Assembly: GCF_900111965.1 (NCBI RefSeq)
Contig: NZ_FOJT01000001.1
Span: 62,001 to 126,000 of the forward strand
Direction: 5' to 3'
Origin: Flavobacterium swingsii
GTDB lineage: Bacteria > Bacteroidota > Bacteroidia > Flavobacteriales > Flavobacteriaceae
Length of the DNA: 64,000 nucleotides
In this document: piece after piece, positions 50,289 through 58,649 of the stretch
Layout of the letters: each line of letters begins with the position of its first letter
How positions within the stretch are numbered: the stretch's first letter is position 1
Position numbers and translations under genes: made by a program
Notes under the pieces: model-generated
The model's input: the letters and a program-made list of their open reading frames with translations, nothing else
What the model was told of the DNA's origin: nothing
The model's database searches: none

Positions 50289-51308
50289 ATGAATAAGTAT
50301 TTTCTAAAATCGGCAAAAACAGCATTAATACTCGTTTATTTAGTAATCATTGCAGGAGCATTAGTCAGAATGACTGGCTCTGGAATGGGTTGCCCTGATT
50401 GGCCAAAATGTTTCGGATATTACATTCCACCAACCGATATTAAGGAACTTACTTGGGCACCCAATCGTGTTTTCGACGAAGGTCAAGTTGTTATTAAAGA
50501 TGAAAAACTATTGGTTGCAACCTCCCATTTTACAACAGGAACCACTTTCGACCCGAAGCAATGGCGTTTGTACACAAAACATGATTATGCCATCTTTAAT
50601 GCTGTTGAAACATGGATTGAATATTTGAATAGATTAGCAGGTGCTTTGGCAGGAATTGCCGTTTTTGCTATGGCCGTTTTCTCCTTTGGATTTTGGAAAC
50701 AAAACAAAAAAATTACGCTTCTCTCATGGCTTTCAGTTTTCTTAATGGGTTTTCAGGGTTGGCTTGGCGCAAGAGTTGTTTATTCGGTTTTAAATCCTGT
50801 GAAAATTACAATTCATATGATTGTAGCTTTACTAATCGTAGCCGTTTTGGTTTACATCATTAGAAACGCAAGTGGAAAAACATCTGATTTTAAAGTCGAT
50901 AAAAAATTTAAAATAATACTATTTGCTACGCTGCTTTTAACATTAATTCAAATAATTCTTGGCACTCAAGTAAGGCAATATGTAGATGAACAAGTGAAAA
51001 TTTTAGGTTACAATCAGATGCAATTGGTGTTAGAAAATCCAACTATTACGTTCTATATTCATCGTACTTTTTCAGTTTTAATATTGGGACTGAATGTGTT
51101 TTTATTCTTAAGAAATAGAAAACTACAATTGGGTTATGATAAAATAAATTGGGTTATGATTTTAATTTCGATCGAAATTTTATCTGGAATGGCGATGTAT
51201 TATTTTGATTTTCCTTACACGTCGCAACCTATACATTTAGTCATTGCTTCTTTACTTTTTGGGGTTCAGTTTTATTTGGTTTTAGAAAGTAGAAAAGAGA
51301 ATGTTTAA
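50289..51308 (+). CDS. ctaA: Heme A synthase (COX15/CtaA)
   Basis: 339 residues with about eight membrane helices. It oxidises the C8 methyl of heme O to formyl, making heme A for cytochrome oxidase. The N-terminal AGALVRMTGSGMGCPDWPKCFG motif (parts shown) and WIEYLNRLAGALAGI (with the heme-binding His replaced by Asn-Arg context) are typical. Conserved heme histidines are in KITIHMIVALLI, TFYIHRTFSVL and PIHLVIASLLFG. It starts 13 bases after cca. The other heme/cytochrome genes are not in view. Confidence 0.93.
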   Translation: MNKYFLKSAKTALILVYLVIIAGALVRMTGSGMGCPDWPKCFGYYIPPTDIKELTWAPNRVFDEGQVVIKDEKLLVATSHFTTGTTFDPKQWRLYTKHDYAIFNAVETWIEYLNRLAGALAGIAVFAMAVFSFGFWKQNKKITLLSWLSVFLMGFQGWLGARVVYSVLNPVKITIHMIVALLIVAVLVYIIRNASGKTSDFKVDKKFKIILFATLLLTLIQIILGTQVRQYVDEQVKILGYNQMQLVLENPTITFYIHRTFSVLILGLNVFLFLRNRKLQLGYDKINWVMILISIEILSGMAMYYFDFPYTSQPIHLVIASLLFGVQFYLVLESRKENV

Positions 51309-51417
51309 TCATTTTTAAGGCTAAAAACCACTATCGATAAAATCTATATTAAATATTTAATTTATTGTAAATCAGTTTTTTAAATTAATTCAATTAATTT
51401 AAAAGTTTATATTGAAA

Positions 51418-52176
51418 TTATCCTATCCAAGTTTTAAATTCTTGCACTTTTTCTCGAGAAACCACTACTTCTTCTTCTTTATAAGTTGGTAAAATAATCT
51501 TCAATCGTGAGTTAGAATACAACAAAATTTCTTTGATAGATTTTAAAGGAACAATAAATTTTCGGCTTATGCGAAAGAAGTTTTTAGGATCTAAATCTTG
51601 TTCTAAAACTTCGAGAGTCGAGTCGATAAGGTAATTTCTGTTATCGAGAGTATGAATATAAGTTCCTTTATTTTCACTAAAAAAGCATTCGATTTCTTCT
51701 ATCAAAATTACTTTTAGTTGTTGTCCAATTTTGACCGTAAATCTGGTTTTATGATTTTTATCAAACGGGTTTTGGAACATCTTTTTTATCTGTTCAAAAT
51801 CCAACTGCAAGTTTGTTTCTGGTTTAGGAAAATTGGATTTAAATTTTGTAACGGCCACTTCCAATTCGTCTTCATCAATTGGTTTGAGAAGATAATCTAT
51901 CGAATTTAATTTGAAAGCTTTTAACGCATATTCGTCGTAAGCCGTTGTAAAAATTATTGCCGATTTTATGTCTATTTTTTCAAAAATCTCAAACGACAAT
52001 CCATCAGATAATTGAATGTCTAAAAATATCAAATCTGGGTGCGCATTATTAGAAAACCAAGCTATCGATTCTTCTACAGAATGCAACATCACATCGACTC
52101 TTATATTCAGTTTTTCGAGTTTGCGCTGCAACAATCTTGCTGCTGGTTTTTCGTCTTCAATAATTATTGTTAGCAT
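51418..52176 (-). CDS. LytTR-family response regulator
   Basis: 252 residues. The receiver domain (1-120) has the acidic pair ED at 7-8, the phosphoacceptor D53 in LIFLDIQLSDG, Thr in IIFTTAYDEYAL and the conserved Lys in YLLKPIDE. The LytTR DNA-binding domain (about 150-252) shows RFTVKIGQQLKVILIEEIECFFSENKGTYIHTLDNR and FFRISRKFIVPLKSI. Its partner is almost surely the LytS-like histidine kinase upstream. It is separated from the 2TM gene by an 86-base hairpin repeat. A -7 box TAACTTTG (52195-52202, minus) lies 18 bases before the start, so it may be transcribed alone. Confidence 0.95.
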   Translation of the reverse strand: MLTIIIEDEKPAARLLQRKLEKLNIRVDVMLHSVEESIAWFSNNAHPDLIFLDIQLSDGLSFEIFEKIDIKSAIIFTTAYDEYALKAFKLNSIDYLLKPIDEDELEVAVTKFKSNFPKPETNLQLDFEQIKKMFQNPFDKNHKTRFTVKIGQQLKVILIEEIECFFSENKGTYIHTLDNRNYLIDSTLEVLEQDLDPKNFFRISRKFIVPLKSIKEILLYSNSRLKIILPTYKEEEVVVSREKVQEFKTWIG

Positions 52177-52186
52177 ATTTTAGGTT

Positions 52187-52262
52187 TTGAGGTACAAAGT
52201 TACAAAGGAACAAAGCTTCTGAGGTTTTGCCTTTGCAACTTTAAACCTCTGAACCTTTGAAC
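52187..52262. repeat. CAAAG-rich imperfect inverted repeat upstream of the LytTR gene
   Basis: The left part GAGGTACAAAGTTACAAAGG (about 52190-52209) pairs with the right part CCTTTGCAACTTTAAACCTC (about 52230-52249) with 16 of 20 matches. CCTTTGAACCT echoes follow. The unit resembles the repeat upstream of uvrB. Confidence 0.65.
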
Positions 52263-52577
52263 CTACTCCCATTTCTCGTTCTTATCTTTTTCCATCAATT
52301 CCTGAATTTTTCTTTCTTCCCAGTTATTCCCTAAAAACCATGTTGGTACAAAAGTAGAAAGCGCATGGGCAAGTAATCCTAATCCCCAGAAAAATGCTGT
52401 AAAAAAGTTTTCTTTCCTAAAATAACTTTCACCAGGTTCTAAATCTTGAATATTTAGAATGACAATCATGATATTTACTACGATATAAACAGCTAAATGG
52501 GAATAAAATCCTTTTAGTTTTTTAACTCGCTTCACAACTTCCTGATACTTTATTTCGTCGTTTGAATTCGTTTCCAT
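52263..52577 (-). CDS. 2TM domain protein (free-standing copy b)
   Basis: 104 residues. METNSNDEIKYQEVVKRVKKLKGFYSHLAVYIVVNIMIVILNI opens the 2TM domain, in which two hydrophobic helices (about 30-45 and 65-85) are separated by a short loop. The C-terminal NWEERKIQELMEK is the amphipathic signature of the family. Such domains are found fused to LytS-type kinases in Bacteroidota. Function is unknown; a small inner-membrane partner of the kinase is the best guess. It follows copy a after 5 bases. Confidence 0.9.
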   Translation of the reverse strand: METNSNDEIKYQEVVKRVKKLKGFYSHLAVYIVVNIMIVILNIQDLEPGESYFRKENFFTAFFWGLGLLAHALSTFVPTWFLGNNWEERKIQELMEKDKNEKWE

Positions 52578-52582
52578 TTCAA

Positions 52583-52888
52583 CTATTTTTTTAAATTATT
52601 GTTATATTCTTCTTCTTTCATATATTGAGCAATTTTTCGTTCTTCCCAGTCTTTCCCAAGAAATGGCATATAATTAAAAGCTTTCATTCCGTGAAAAACA
52701 ACTCCAATTCCCCAGCCTATCATGGGCCAAAAGAACCAAATATGTTCTGGTGAATATTTTAAGTTTATAAATATTAAAAATAAATTTACTAGAATATAAG
52801 ACATGAGATTTCCGTAAAAACCTTTTATATCTTCCACTTTCTTTTTTGCCGCAAGGTATTTTTCGATGTTATTTTGATTTGTTTCCAT
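52583..52888 (-). CDS. 2TM domain protein (free-standing copy a)
   Basis: 101 residues from METNQNNIEKYLAAKKKVEDIKGFYG. An ATG three codons earlier (52897) exists. The chosen ATG overlaps the kinase stop as TAATG and gives the same MET-N start as copy b, so it is preferred. Two hydrophobic segments flank the loop SPEHIWFFWPMIGWGIGVVFHGMKAF, and the protein ends GKDWEERKIAQYMKEEE. The layout matches copy b and the kinase C-terminus, so these arose by local duplication. Confidence 0.9.
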   Translation of the reverse strand: METNQNNIEKYLAAKKKVEDIKGFYGNLMSYILVNLFLIFINLKYSPEHIWFFWPMIGWGIGVVFHGMKAFNYMPFLGKDWEERKIAQYMKEEEYNNNLKK

Positions 52889-54243
52889 TAGTTCCATTTT
52901 TTGGTTTTATCCTTATTCAAAAATTCTTGTATTTTACGTTCTTCCCAATTTTTCCCATATCCAAAAGTTTCTATTGCGTGAAATGCAATTCCCATTCCCC
53001 AGCCCAACATTGGAAACCAAAACCACTGAAAACCAGAACTGGTATTTAGGTTTATAATAACTAAAATTGGAATTACCGTGCAATAGGAAATCAGGTTTCC
53101 GTAAAATCCTTTAATTTTCCCAACTCTTTCTTTAGCTCTAACATAAGCCATATTCTCGTTTATTATATTTTTAGTTTCCATAAAGGCGATTTGTTTTGTT
53201 AGTATTGGAATTTTGACACTAAATGTATTTTCATTTTGTTCGATTAATACTTTTCTGTTAGAAATAATTCCGTAACGATTGATGATGTTTTGCAAACCAA
53301 CTCCCTGTCTATCTTGCAAAACTTCTTTCTTCTGAAAATTATTTTGAATGACTAAATAATCACCATCGATAAAAATCTTAATATGCAATGGTTTTTGCTC
53401 TGAAACCACATTGTGTTTTACCGTGTTTTCTAATAAAAGCTGTAAGGATAGCGGAACAACTTTTGCTTCTGTAATGCTATTTTCAGTTGGCAATTCGTAT
53501 GTTAAACTATTCTCGAAACGCATTTTTAACAAATTCATATAAGTTTTTGCAAACGATAATTCTTCTTCGACCGAAACCAATTCTTTGTCTTTTTGTTCGA
53601 GAACATAACGATAAATTTTTGATAATGAAGTCGTAAATCGTTGTGCATTTTCGGGATTTTCTTCTATCAAAGAGCTTAAAACATTTAGACTATTAAACAA
53701 AAAATGTGGGTCAATTTGATTTTTCAGACTTTCGAACTTAGCACTTGCTGTTCCTGCAATAATTTTCTGTTCGGTAACTTCTTTTTTGCTTACATTTTTC
53801 CAATTGATCATAAAACTTCTTGCATGCATAAAAACAGAAACACCAAGCGACAAAATGATATAGAAAAGATGCATTAAAACCATATTTGGATTAAAAAAAT
53901 CACTTGACGGCAATTTATTTAAAATCACAAAAGTGACATAATTTATACCTAAAACTACTGGAATAGTGTACAAAACTGTGGTTATAATCCCAAAATAAAC
54001 CCTAAGATTTGTTTGTTCCAACCAATCCCATTTTCTGTCTAACAAATTATTTATCAGACCATTACCAAAGCCGAGACCAAAAGAATACAATGAACTTATT
54101 AGGAAAGAGAATCCAATATTTTTTAGATTAAAATCCTGATTGATTATAACTGTAAAAATTAAGGTAAATATCACAGCAATTTTGAGACAAGCAATAGCTC
54201 CTTTTCTAACTTCTGTAAATGTTTTTATTCTTTGATTTTCCAT
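52888..54243 (-). CDS. LytS-like sensor histidine kinase fused to a C-terminal 2TM domain
   Basis: 451 residues. Four membrane helices span about 15-145. The His_kinase motif is SLKNQIDPHFLFNSLNVLSSLI with phospho-acceptor H180. The ATP-binding part has LQLLLENTVKHN (N-box) near 267-278 and DRQGVGLQNIINRYG (G-box) near 311-325. Residues 367-445 are a full 2TM domain (KIKGFYGNLISY ... NWEERKIQEFL). The domain is preceded by METKNIINENM at 355, which looks like the start of a formerly separate 2TM protein. It should phosphorylate the LytTR regulator at 51418. Two free 2TM genes follow in the same operon. Confidence 0.93.
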   Translation of the reverse strand: MENQRIKTFTEVRKGAIACLKIAVIFTLIFTVIINQDFNLKNIGFSFLISSLYSFGLGFGNGLINNLLDRKWDWLEQTNLRVYFGIITTVLYTIPVVLGINYVTFVILNKLPSSDFFNPNMVLMHLFYIILSLGVSVFMHARSFMINWKNVSKKEVTEQKIIAGTASAKFESLKNQIDPHFLFNSLNVLSSLIEENPENAQRFTTSLSKIYRYVLEQKDKELVSVEEELSFAKTYMNLLKMRFENSLTYELPTENSITEAKVVPLSLQLLLENTVKHNVVSEQKPLHIKIFIDGDYLVIQNNFQKKEVLQDRQGVGLQNIINRYGIISNRKVLIEQNENTFSVKIPILTKQIAFMETKNIINENMAYVRAKERVGKIKGFYGNLISYCTVIPILVIINLNTSSGFQWFWFPMLGWGMGIAFHAIETFGYGKNWEERKIQEFLNKDKTKKWN

Positions 54244-54273
54244 TTTTTATATTCTATTTTAGCCTTTTCTTGT

Positions 54274-54894
54274 CTATTTACAACCTTTCAATGCTTCTGT
54301 TGCTCTATCTAATCCCCATTTTGGATGAAATTGACTTTCTGGTTTAAAAGTAGCAAAAAGTCCGATAGATTTTTCAATTTGTGCACACATTGGTTTTGTA
54401 TCACCACCAAAATATTTTGCTCCATTTATTTCGAATTCTGCTTTGCAAAAAACAACTCTAGGATTTTCGGGTGCAATCGCTTGTGCTTTTGCATATAATT
54501 CCATTACGGGACCAGATAATTTCATTCCGTTTGTCATGGGGTCAGCCACTATCCAAGCGGTGTGAATCATAGCTTGCATTACTAAAAGTTCAGCATTATT
54601 TGGATTTTTAATCATTTCCACACTCAATGCTGTTTGTGCTTTGGTTAACAAATTATTTATTTTTTCTTTGTCCTGTGTTCCAAATGCTGATGTGGTATTT
54701 ACCAATGCAACATAATAATTAGGCAACCAATTGTTTTTTTCTGCCGATGCAATTCGATCAAACATATCAGATGATTCGGTATTTTTTCCTTCTTTCCATA
54801 ATCCGAATGCTTTGCCCATTCCTTGTTCAAATTGTGTTTGCGCACTTACTAAACTGGTTACGAAAAATGCGATTGCGATGATAACTTTTGTCAT
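54274..54894 (-). CDS. Secreted TPR-like protein of unknown function
   Basis: 206 residues with a signal peptide (MTKVIIAIAFFVTSLVSAQ). The mature protein is helical with TPR-like pairs (MGKAFGLWKEGKNTESSDMFDRIASAE, MELYAKAQAIAPENPRVVFCKAEF) and two cysteines near the end (MCAQIEK, LKGCK) that could form a disulfide. It is probably periplasmic. It lies 30 bases upstream of the histidine kinase in the same direction and downstream of the TonB receptor gene. No family name is supported. Confidence 0.82.
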   Translation of the reverse strand: MTKVIIAIAFFVTSLVSAQTQFEQGMGKAFGLWKEGKNTESSDMFDRIASAEKNNWLPNYYVALVNTTSAFGTQDKEKINNLLTKAQTALSVEMIKNPNNAELLVMQAMIHTAWIVADPMTNGMKLSGPVMELYAKAQAIAPENPRVVFCKAEFEINGAKYFGGDTKPMCAQIEKSIGLFATFKPESQFHPKWGLDRATEALKGCK

Positions 54895-55031
54895 AATTTC
54901 TAATTTTTAGATTGTTTTTATTTGATGTTGATTTTAATTCTGATGTAAATTTATGTTGATTGTTCTTGTTTTAAAATTGATTCTGACTGAACTGTCATTT
55001 TTTGATGCTGAATTGTAAAATTCTTATTCTT

Positions 55032-57185
55032 TTACAAATTATTCAACTGATTGGTTTTTTTATTGTCACTTATTGTCCAAAAGAAACCTACAAAAAAGAA
55101 TCGTTTTGCTGGTGGCACAATGGCTTGATTTGCATAAATATTGTTCGCATTTTTGTTGTTTGCATATTGATAACCATAAATATTATTGGCGCCCAATAAG
55201 TTCGAAACACTAATGTAAATAATTTTTTGTGGTCGCAAAATATAAGCCCAACCCAATGACAAGTCAGTAAATGATTTCGTTTTTTCTGCCATAAAACTTG
55301 CAGTATTTGGGTCGTTGTAAGGTCGTCCTGAACTATAAGAATAAGTTAATCCTAATTGCGATTTTAAACTATCAATCCAATATTTAGTCACTACCGAAAC
55401 ACTATTGCTAGCTACAAAACTAGGTGTAACTTGTTGTGTGTGATTTTTGTAATCTCTTTTCGAATCTATATAAGAATACGATATGGCATATTCCAAATTT
55501 TTAACGGTTTTGTTATCTTTCCAAAAAACATCTAATCCTTTAGCATAACCAAAACCGTTATTATTGTAATTGCTATTGTAAGTTGCAGTATTGGTATCGT
55601 ATTTTATCAAATCAGAATAGTCTTTAAAATAGGTTTCTACACGAAGCATTTTTCCATTAACGTTGTACATATAATTCAAAATATAATGAGATGCTTTTTC
55701 GTAGTTTAAATGAGAATCAAATTTTAAATAATCTTGTTTTGCCGTTTGATTAAATGTACCGTAAGCTACAGAAAATTGACTATTTTTAGCAATCTTATAT
55801 CCAAAAGAAATCCTTGGTTCTACCACAAATTTATCAACTACTGAAGCATTCGAACCTCGAATTCCGAGATTTAAAGCTACTTTTTCGCTAAACATAATTT
55901 CGCCTTCGCTAAAAAGTGCTGTTTGTGTATTTTTATATCCATAATTAATAGTTGAATAAGACGTTGGTGTATAACTTTCATCGAAATTGGTATTAAAAAT
56001 TTCAGCTCCAAAATTCAATTTAAAATAATTAGAAAAAGATTCTCTAAATTTTAATTTATAATGAAAAGCGGTTTCAGTATTATTTAATTTATCCGAAACA
56101 ATCCCTATTTTATTTTTGTTATAACCAAAACTAAAACCAGTTTGAATTTGCAATTTATCACCTACTTCACCTTTATAAGACGAATTAATGTAAAGATTAT
56201 CATTATTTAAATCGAACCTAATTTTATCCGTATAATTAATATCTTTCTGATTCAAATCTAACGAAGTATGGTCGTAAGTCGCATATAATTTAAACAATCC
56301 TTTATTAAATTTATAGCGATAAACACTTTGCCCAGAAATAGATTGCACAGGTTTGTTCCAATCTATTTTTTGAGGAACAATTAATTGATATGGCGCCAGA
56401 TTAATATAATTAGCATCGAAACTCAACGAACTTTTCTTGAATTTTGATGTTTTTCCTAAGCCTAAACCCAAGGTCATAATCGAAATATTAGTAATCTCTT
56501 CTGCTGGTTCGTTTATAGAATTCATAAGCAAAACGCTGGATAAAGCTGAGCCATATTCCGCTGAATAACCTCCTGTAGAAAACGACATACCGCTAAACAA
56601 ATTAGGCGAAAACCTATTTCGAGTTGGCAAATTACTCACCGAAGCGTCGTAAGGTTGCGATACTCGAATTCCATCTACATAAGTTTGGGTTTCATCGGCT
56701 TCTCCACCACGAACAAAAAGACGGCCGTCCTCTCCTACTTTTTGCGTTCCTGGCAGAGTTTGCATTGCAGCAACTATATTAGCATTAGAACCAGCCGTGG
56801 TATAAATATCCATCGCTTTGAGTGCTGTAATTTTAGAATTATCGCCAGCTCTAAAAGTCCCTGCCGATATCACAACCGCATCGAGTGTATTGATACTTTG
56901 TTTAAGAACAATCGTTTGATTTTGATAATTAGCCACATCAATATCAATTTTTGAAGTTTCAAAAGCCATAAAACTAACCACCAAAACTTGATTTCCTGTT
57001 GCTGAAGTTTCGAAACTAAAATCTCCTTTTTCTGTCGATGTTGCTCCGTCGTAAGTGCCTTCAATAAAAATGTTAACTCCTGAAATAGGAAGGTTTTTTT
57101 TATCGACAATTTTACCAGAAATAGTAGTTTGAGAAAAAACTGAAATTGATAATAATATGATGACAAAAGTTAGAATTGGTTTCAT
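55032..57185 (-). CDS. TonB-dependent outer-membrane receptor
   Basis: 717 residues from MKPILTFVIILLSISVFSQ, a signal peptide; a 14-residue longer frame overlaps the promoter. A carboxypeptidase-regulatory-like beta domain (TTISGKIVDKKNLPISGVNIFIEGTYDG, about 20-95) precedes the plug (NIVAAMQTLPGTQKVGEDGRLFVRGGEADETQTYVDGIRV, in parts). A long 22-strand barrel ends with VPPAKRFFFVGFFWTIS. The substrate (siderophore, vitamin or sugar) is not indicated; no SusD partner is adjacent. It is upstream of the secreted TPR-like protein, 137 bases away. Confidence 0.93.
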   Translation of the reverse strand: MKPILTFVIILLSISVFSQTTISGKIVDKKNLPISGVNIFIEGTYDGATSTEKGDFSFETSATGNQVLVVSFMAFETSKIDIDVANYQNQTIVLKQSINTLDAVVISAGTFRAGDNSKITALKAMDIYTTAGSNANIVAAMQTLPGTQKVGEDGRLFVRGGEADETQTYVDGIRVSQPYDASVSNLPTRNRFSPNLFSGMSFSTGGYSAEYGSALSSVLLMNSINEPAEEITNISIMTLGLGLGKTSKFKKSSLSFDANYINLAPYQLIVPQKIDWNKPVQSISGQSVYRYKFNKGLFKLYATYDHTSLDLNQKDINYTDKIRFDLNNDNLYINSSYKGEVGDKLQIQTGFSFGYNKNKIGIVSDKLNNTETAFHYKLKFRESFSNYFKLNFGAEIFNTNFDESYTPTSYSTINYGYKNTQTALFSEGEIMFSEKVALNLGIRGSNASVVDKFVVEPRISFGYKIAKNSQFSVAYGTFNQTAKQDYLKFDSHLNYEKASHYILNYMYNVNGKMLRVETYFKDYSDLIKYDTNTATYNSNYNNNGFGYAKGLDVFWKDNKTVKNLEYAISYSYIDSKRDYKNHTQQVTPSFVASNSVSVVTKYWIDSLKSQLGLTYSYSSGRPYNDPNTASFMAEKTKSFTDLSLGWAYILRPQKIIYISVSNLLGANNIYGYQYANNKNANNIYANQAIVPPAKRFFFVGFFWTISDNKKTNQLNNL

Positions 57186-57224
57186 AATGTTTGTTTTGAT
57201 GAAGCAAAATTGCATCATACCTTC

Positions 57225-57232
57225 CAAATTTA
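57225..57232 (-). promoter_or_regulatory. -7 promoter box for the TonB-dependent receptor
   Basis: The minus strand reads TAAATTTG, a match to TAnnTTTG, 39 bases before ATG 57185. The longer frame opening at 57227 would start inside this box, which supports 57185. Confidence 0.5.
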
Positions 57233-57280
57233 AAATTTATATTGACTGAATTGTAGAAATTTAGAGCTGAACCGTTATAA

Positions 57281-57288
57281 TAAATTTG
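57281..57288 (+). promoter_or_regulatory. -7 promoter box for the DUF998 gene
   Basis: TAAATTTG matches TAnnTTTG and lies 28 bases before the ATG at 57317; it is divergent from the TonB receptor promoter. Confidence 0.45.
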
Positions 57289-57316
57289 TATTTTTAAAAT
57301 TATTTTAGAAAAAAAC

Positions 57317-57955
57317 ATGAAAACATCATTACTATTTTGGTCAGGAATTCTCAGCGTTGTCATTTTTGTTTTAACAACCGTTATTGGCGGATTTTTGTAT
57401 CCAAATTACAGTCATATTTCTCAATTTATAAGCGAGTCTTATGCTATAGATGCGCCAAAAGCAGATTTGCTTCGGTTTTTTGGGTACATTCCAAGTGGCA
57501 TTTTATATATTCTTTTTTCATTATTTTCAATAAGAGTATTGCCAAAATCTGTCATTAGTACAATAGGTTTTATAGGAGTAGGTTTTGGTTACGGTTTTGG
57601 CACCATTATATGTAGCATTTTTAACTGTGATGCTGGTTGTAATCCTAAATTTATAAATCCAAGTTTGTCCCAGTTTATTCATAATTCGATGGGATTCGTA
57701 ACTTATCTGATTGTTCCGTTTTCAATTCTACTCATTGGCATTGCTTCTCGAAAATGGAAAAATGGTGGTCAATTATCAACCATAAGTTATCTGGTTTTCA
57801 TATTAAGTTTTCTATTTGTGATGATTCTTAATGCTAATTTAGATTCTCCTTACAAAGGATTAATTCAAAGAATTATTGAAGGAAGTATTTTATTTTGGAT
57901 TATTTACAGCTCCTATTCATACAAAAAAATCTTATCAACAAATAGCGATTTGTAA
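57317..57955 (+). CDS. DUF998 membrane protein
   Basis: 212 residues with six hydrophobic segments. The first carries LLFWSGILSVVIFVLTTVIGGFLYPNYSHISQFISESYA (parts shown), the DUF998 N-terminal signature, and a Cys/Asp-rich loop CSIFNCDAGCNPKF lies between helices 3 and 4. The family is widespread, integral to the inner membrane and uncharacterised. It is divergent from the TonB receptor with its own promoter. Nothing nearby explains its role. Confidence 0.87.
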   Translation: MKTSLLFWSGILSVVIFVLTTVIGGFLYPNYSHISQFISESYAIDAPKADLLRFFGYIPSGILYILFSLFSIRVLPKSVISTIGFIGVGFGYGFGTIICSIFNCDAGCNPKFINPSLSQFIHNSMGFVTYLIVPFSILLIGIASRKWKNGGQLSTISYLVFILSFLFVMILNANLDSPYKGLIQRIIEGSILFWIIYSSYSYKKILSTNSDL

Positions 57956-57972
57956 TTCGTAATTCGTAATTT
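57953..57972. repeat. Short tandem repeat (AATTCGT units)
   Basis: Directly at the 3' end of the DUF998 gene the octamer TAATTCGT is repeated (GTAATTCGTAATTCGTAAT). It sits in a 53-base gap with a TACCTTTG -7 box (57979-57986) for the next gene. Confidence 0.55.
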
Positions 57973-57978
57973 ATATTT

Positions 57979-57986
57979 TACCTTTG
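57979..57986 (+). promoter_or_regulatory. -7 promoter box for the pRiA4b ORF-3-like gene
   Basis: TACCTTTG matches TAnnTTTG, 22 bases before the ATG at 58009. Confidence 0.5.
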
Positions 57987-58008
57987 ATGCTTTAATAAAA
58001 ATACGATT

Positions 58009-58548
58009 ATGGTTTACAAATTTAGAGTAATTCTTGACAATGAAGATGATGTTTTTAGAGATATTGCAATACTTGCAGAAGATACTTTAGAAGATTTACA
58101 CAACGCAATTTTCAATTCATTTGGTTTCGACGGAATGGAAGTTGGTTCTTTTTATACTTGCGATGACACTTGGAATCAGGAAGATGAAATTTCTCTTTTT
58201 GACTCTGGCGATGTTCTTGGCGAGATGAAAATCATGAGCGATTACTTACTTTCTGATATTTTAGACAAAGAAAATAGAAAAATAATTTACGTTTACGATT
58301 TTATAAACATGTGGACATTCTTAGTAGAACTAGCTGCTATCGAAGAAATAACCGCTGGCGCAACTTATCCTGAAACAATTTTTTCTCACGGAGAAATGCC
58401 CGATGATTCTGGAGAAAAAAACTTTCTTGCTGATGAAGATGAAGAAAACTATAACGAGTTTGAAGATGATTTAGATGAAGATGATTTAGACATGTTTAGC
58501 GGTGATGATAGTTTTGAAGATTACGGATTCGAGGAGAATTGGAATTAA
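58009..58548 (+). CDS. Plasmid pRiA4b ORF-3-like protein
   Basis: 179 residues. The N-terminal ~110 residues match the pRiA4b ORF-3/IS1096 TnpR-like fold: MVYKFRVILDNEDDVFRDIAILAEDTLEDLHNAIFNSFGFDG (in parts), FYTCDDTWNQEDEISLFDSGD, and KKIIYVYDFINMW. The last ~65 residues are an acidic low-complexity tail (DEDEENYNEFEDDLDEDDLDMFSGDDS). The family was first seen on a plasmid and in an IS element, but chromosomal stand-alone copies are common. Function unknown. No transposon end is seen nearby. Confidence 0.85.
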   Translation: MVYKFRVILDNEDDVFRDIAILAEDTLEDLHNAIFNSFGFDGMEVGSFYTCDDTWNQEDEISLFDSGDVLGEMKIMSDYLLSDILDKENRKIIYVYDFINMWTFLVELAAIEEITAGATYPETIFSHGEMPDDSGEKNFLADEDEENYNEFEDDLDEDDLDMFSGDDSFEDYGFEENWN

Positions 58549-58584
58549 TACAAAAATTACAAATTAAAGCAAGATTAATAATAT

Positions 58585-58632
58585 AAAACCAAGATTTGAG
58601 ACATTCGTTCCGTCTTTAATCTTGGTTCTTTA
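58585..58632 (+). terminator. Rho-independent terminator after the pRiA4b ORF-3-like gene
   Basis: AACCAAGATT (58587-58596) pairs exactly with AATCTTGGTT (58618-58627), with further inner pairing (GAGAC/GTCTT). A short T-rich run follows. Confidence 0.75.
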
Positions 58633-58649
58633 TTCTAAAAAATAAAAAA

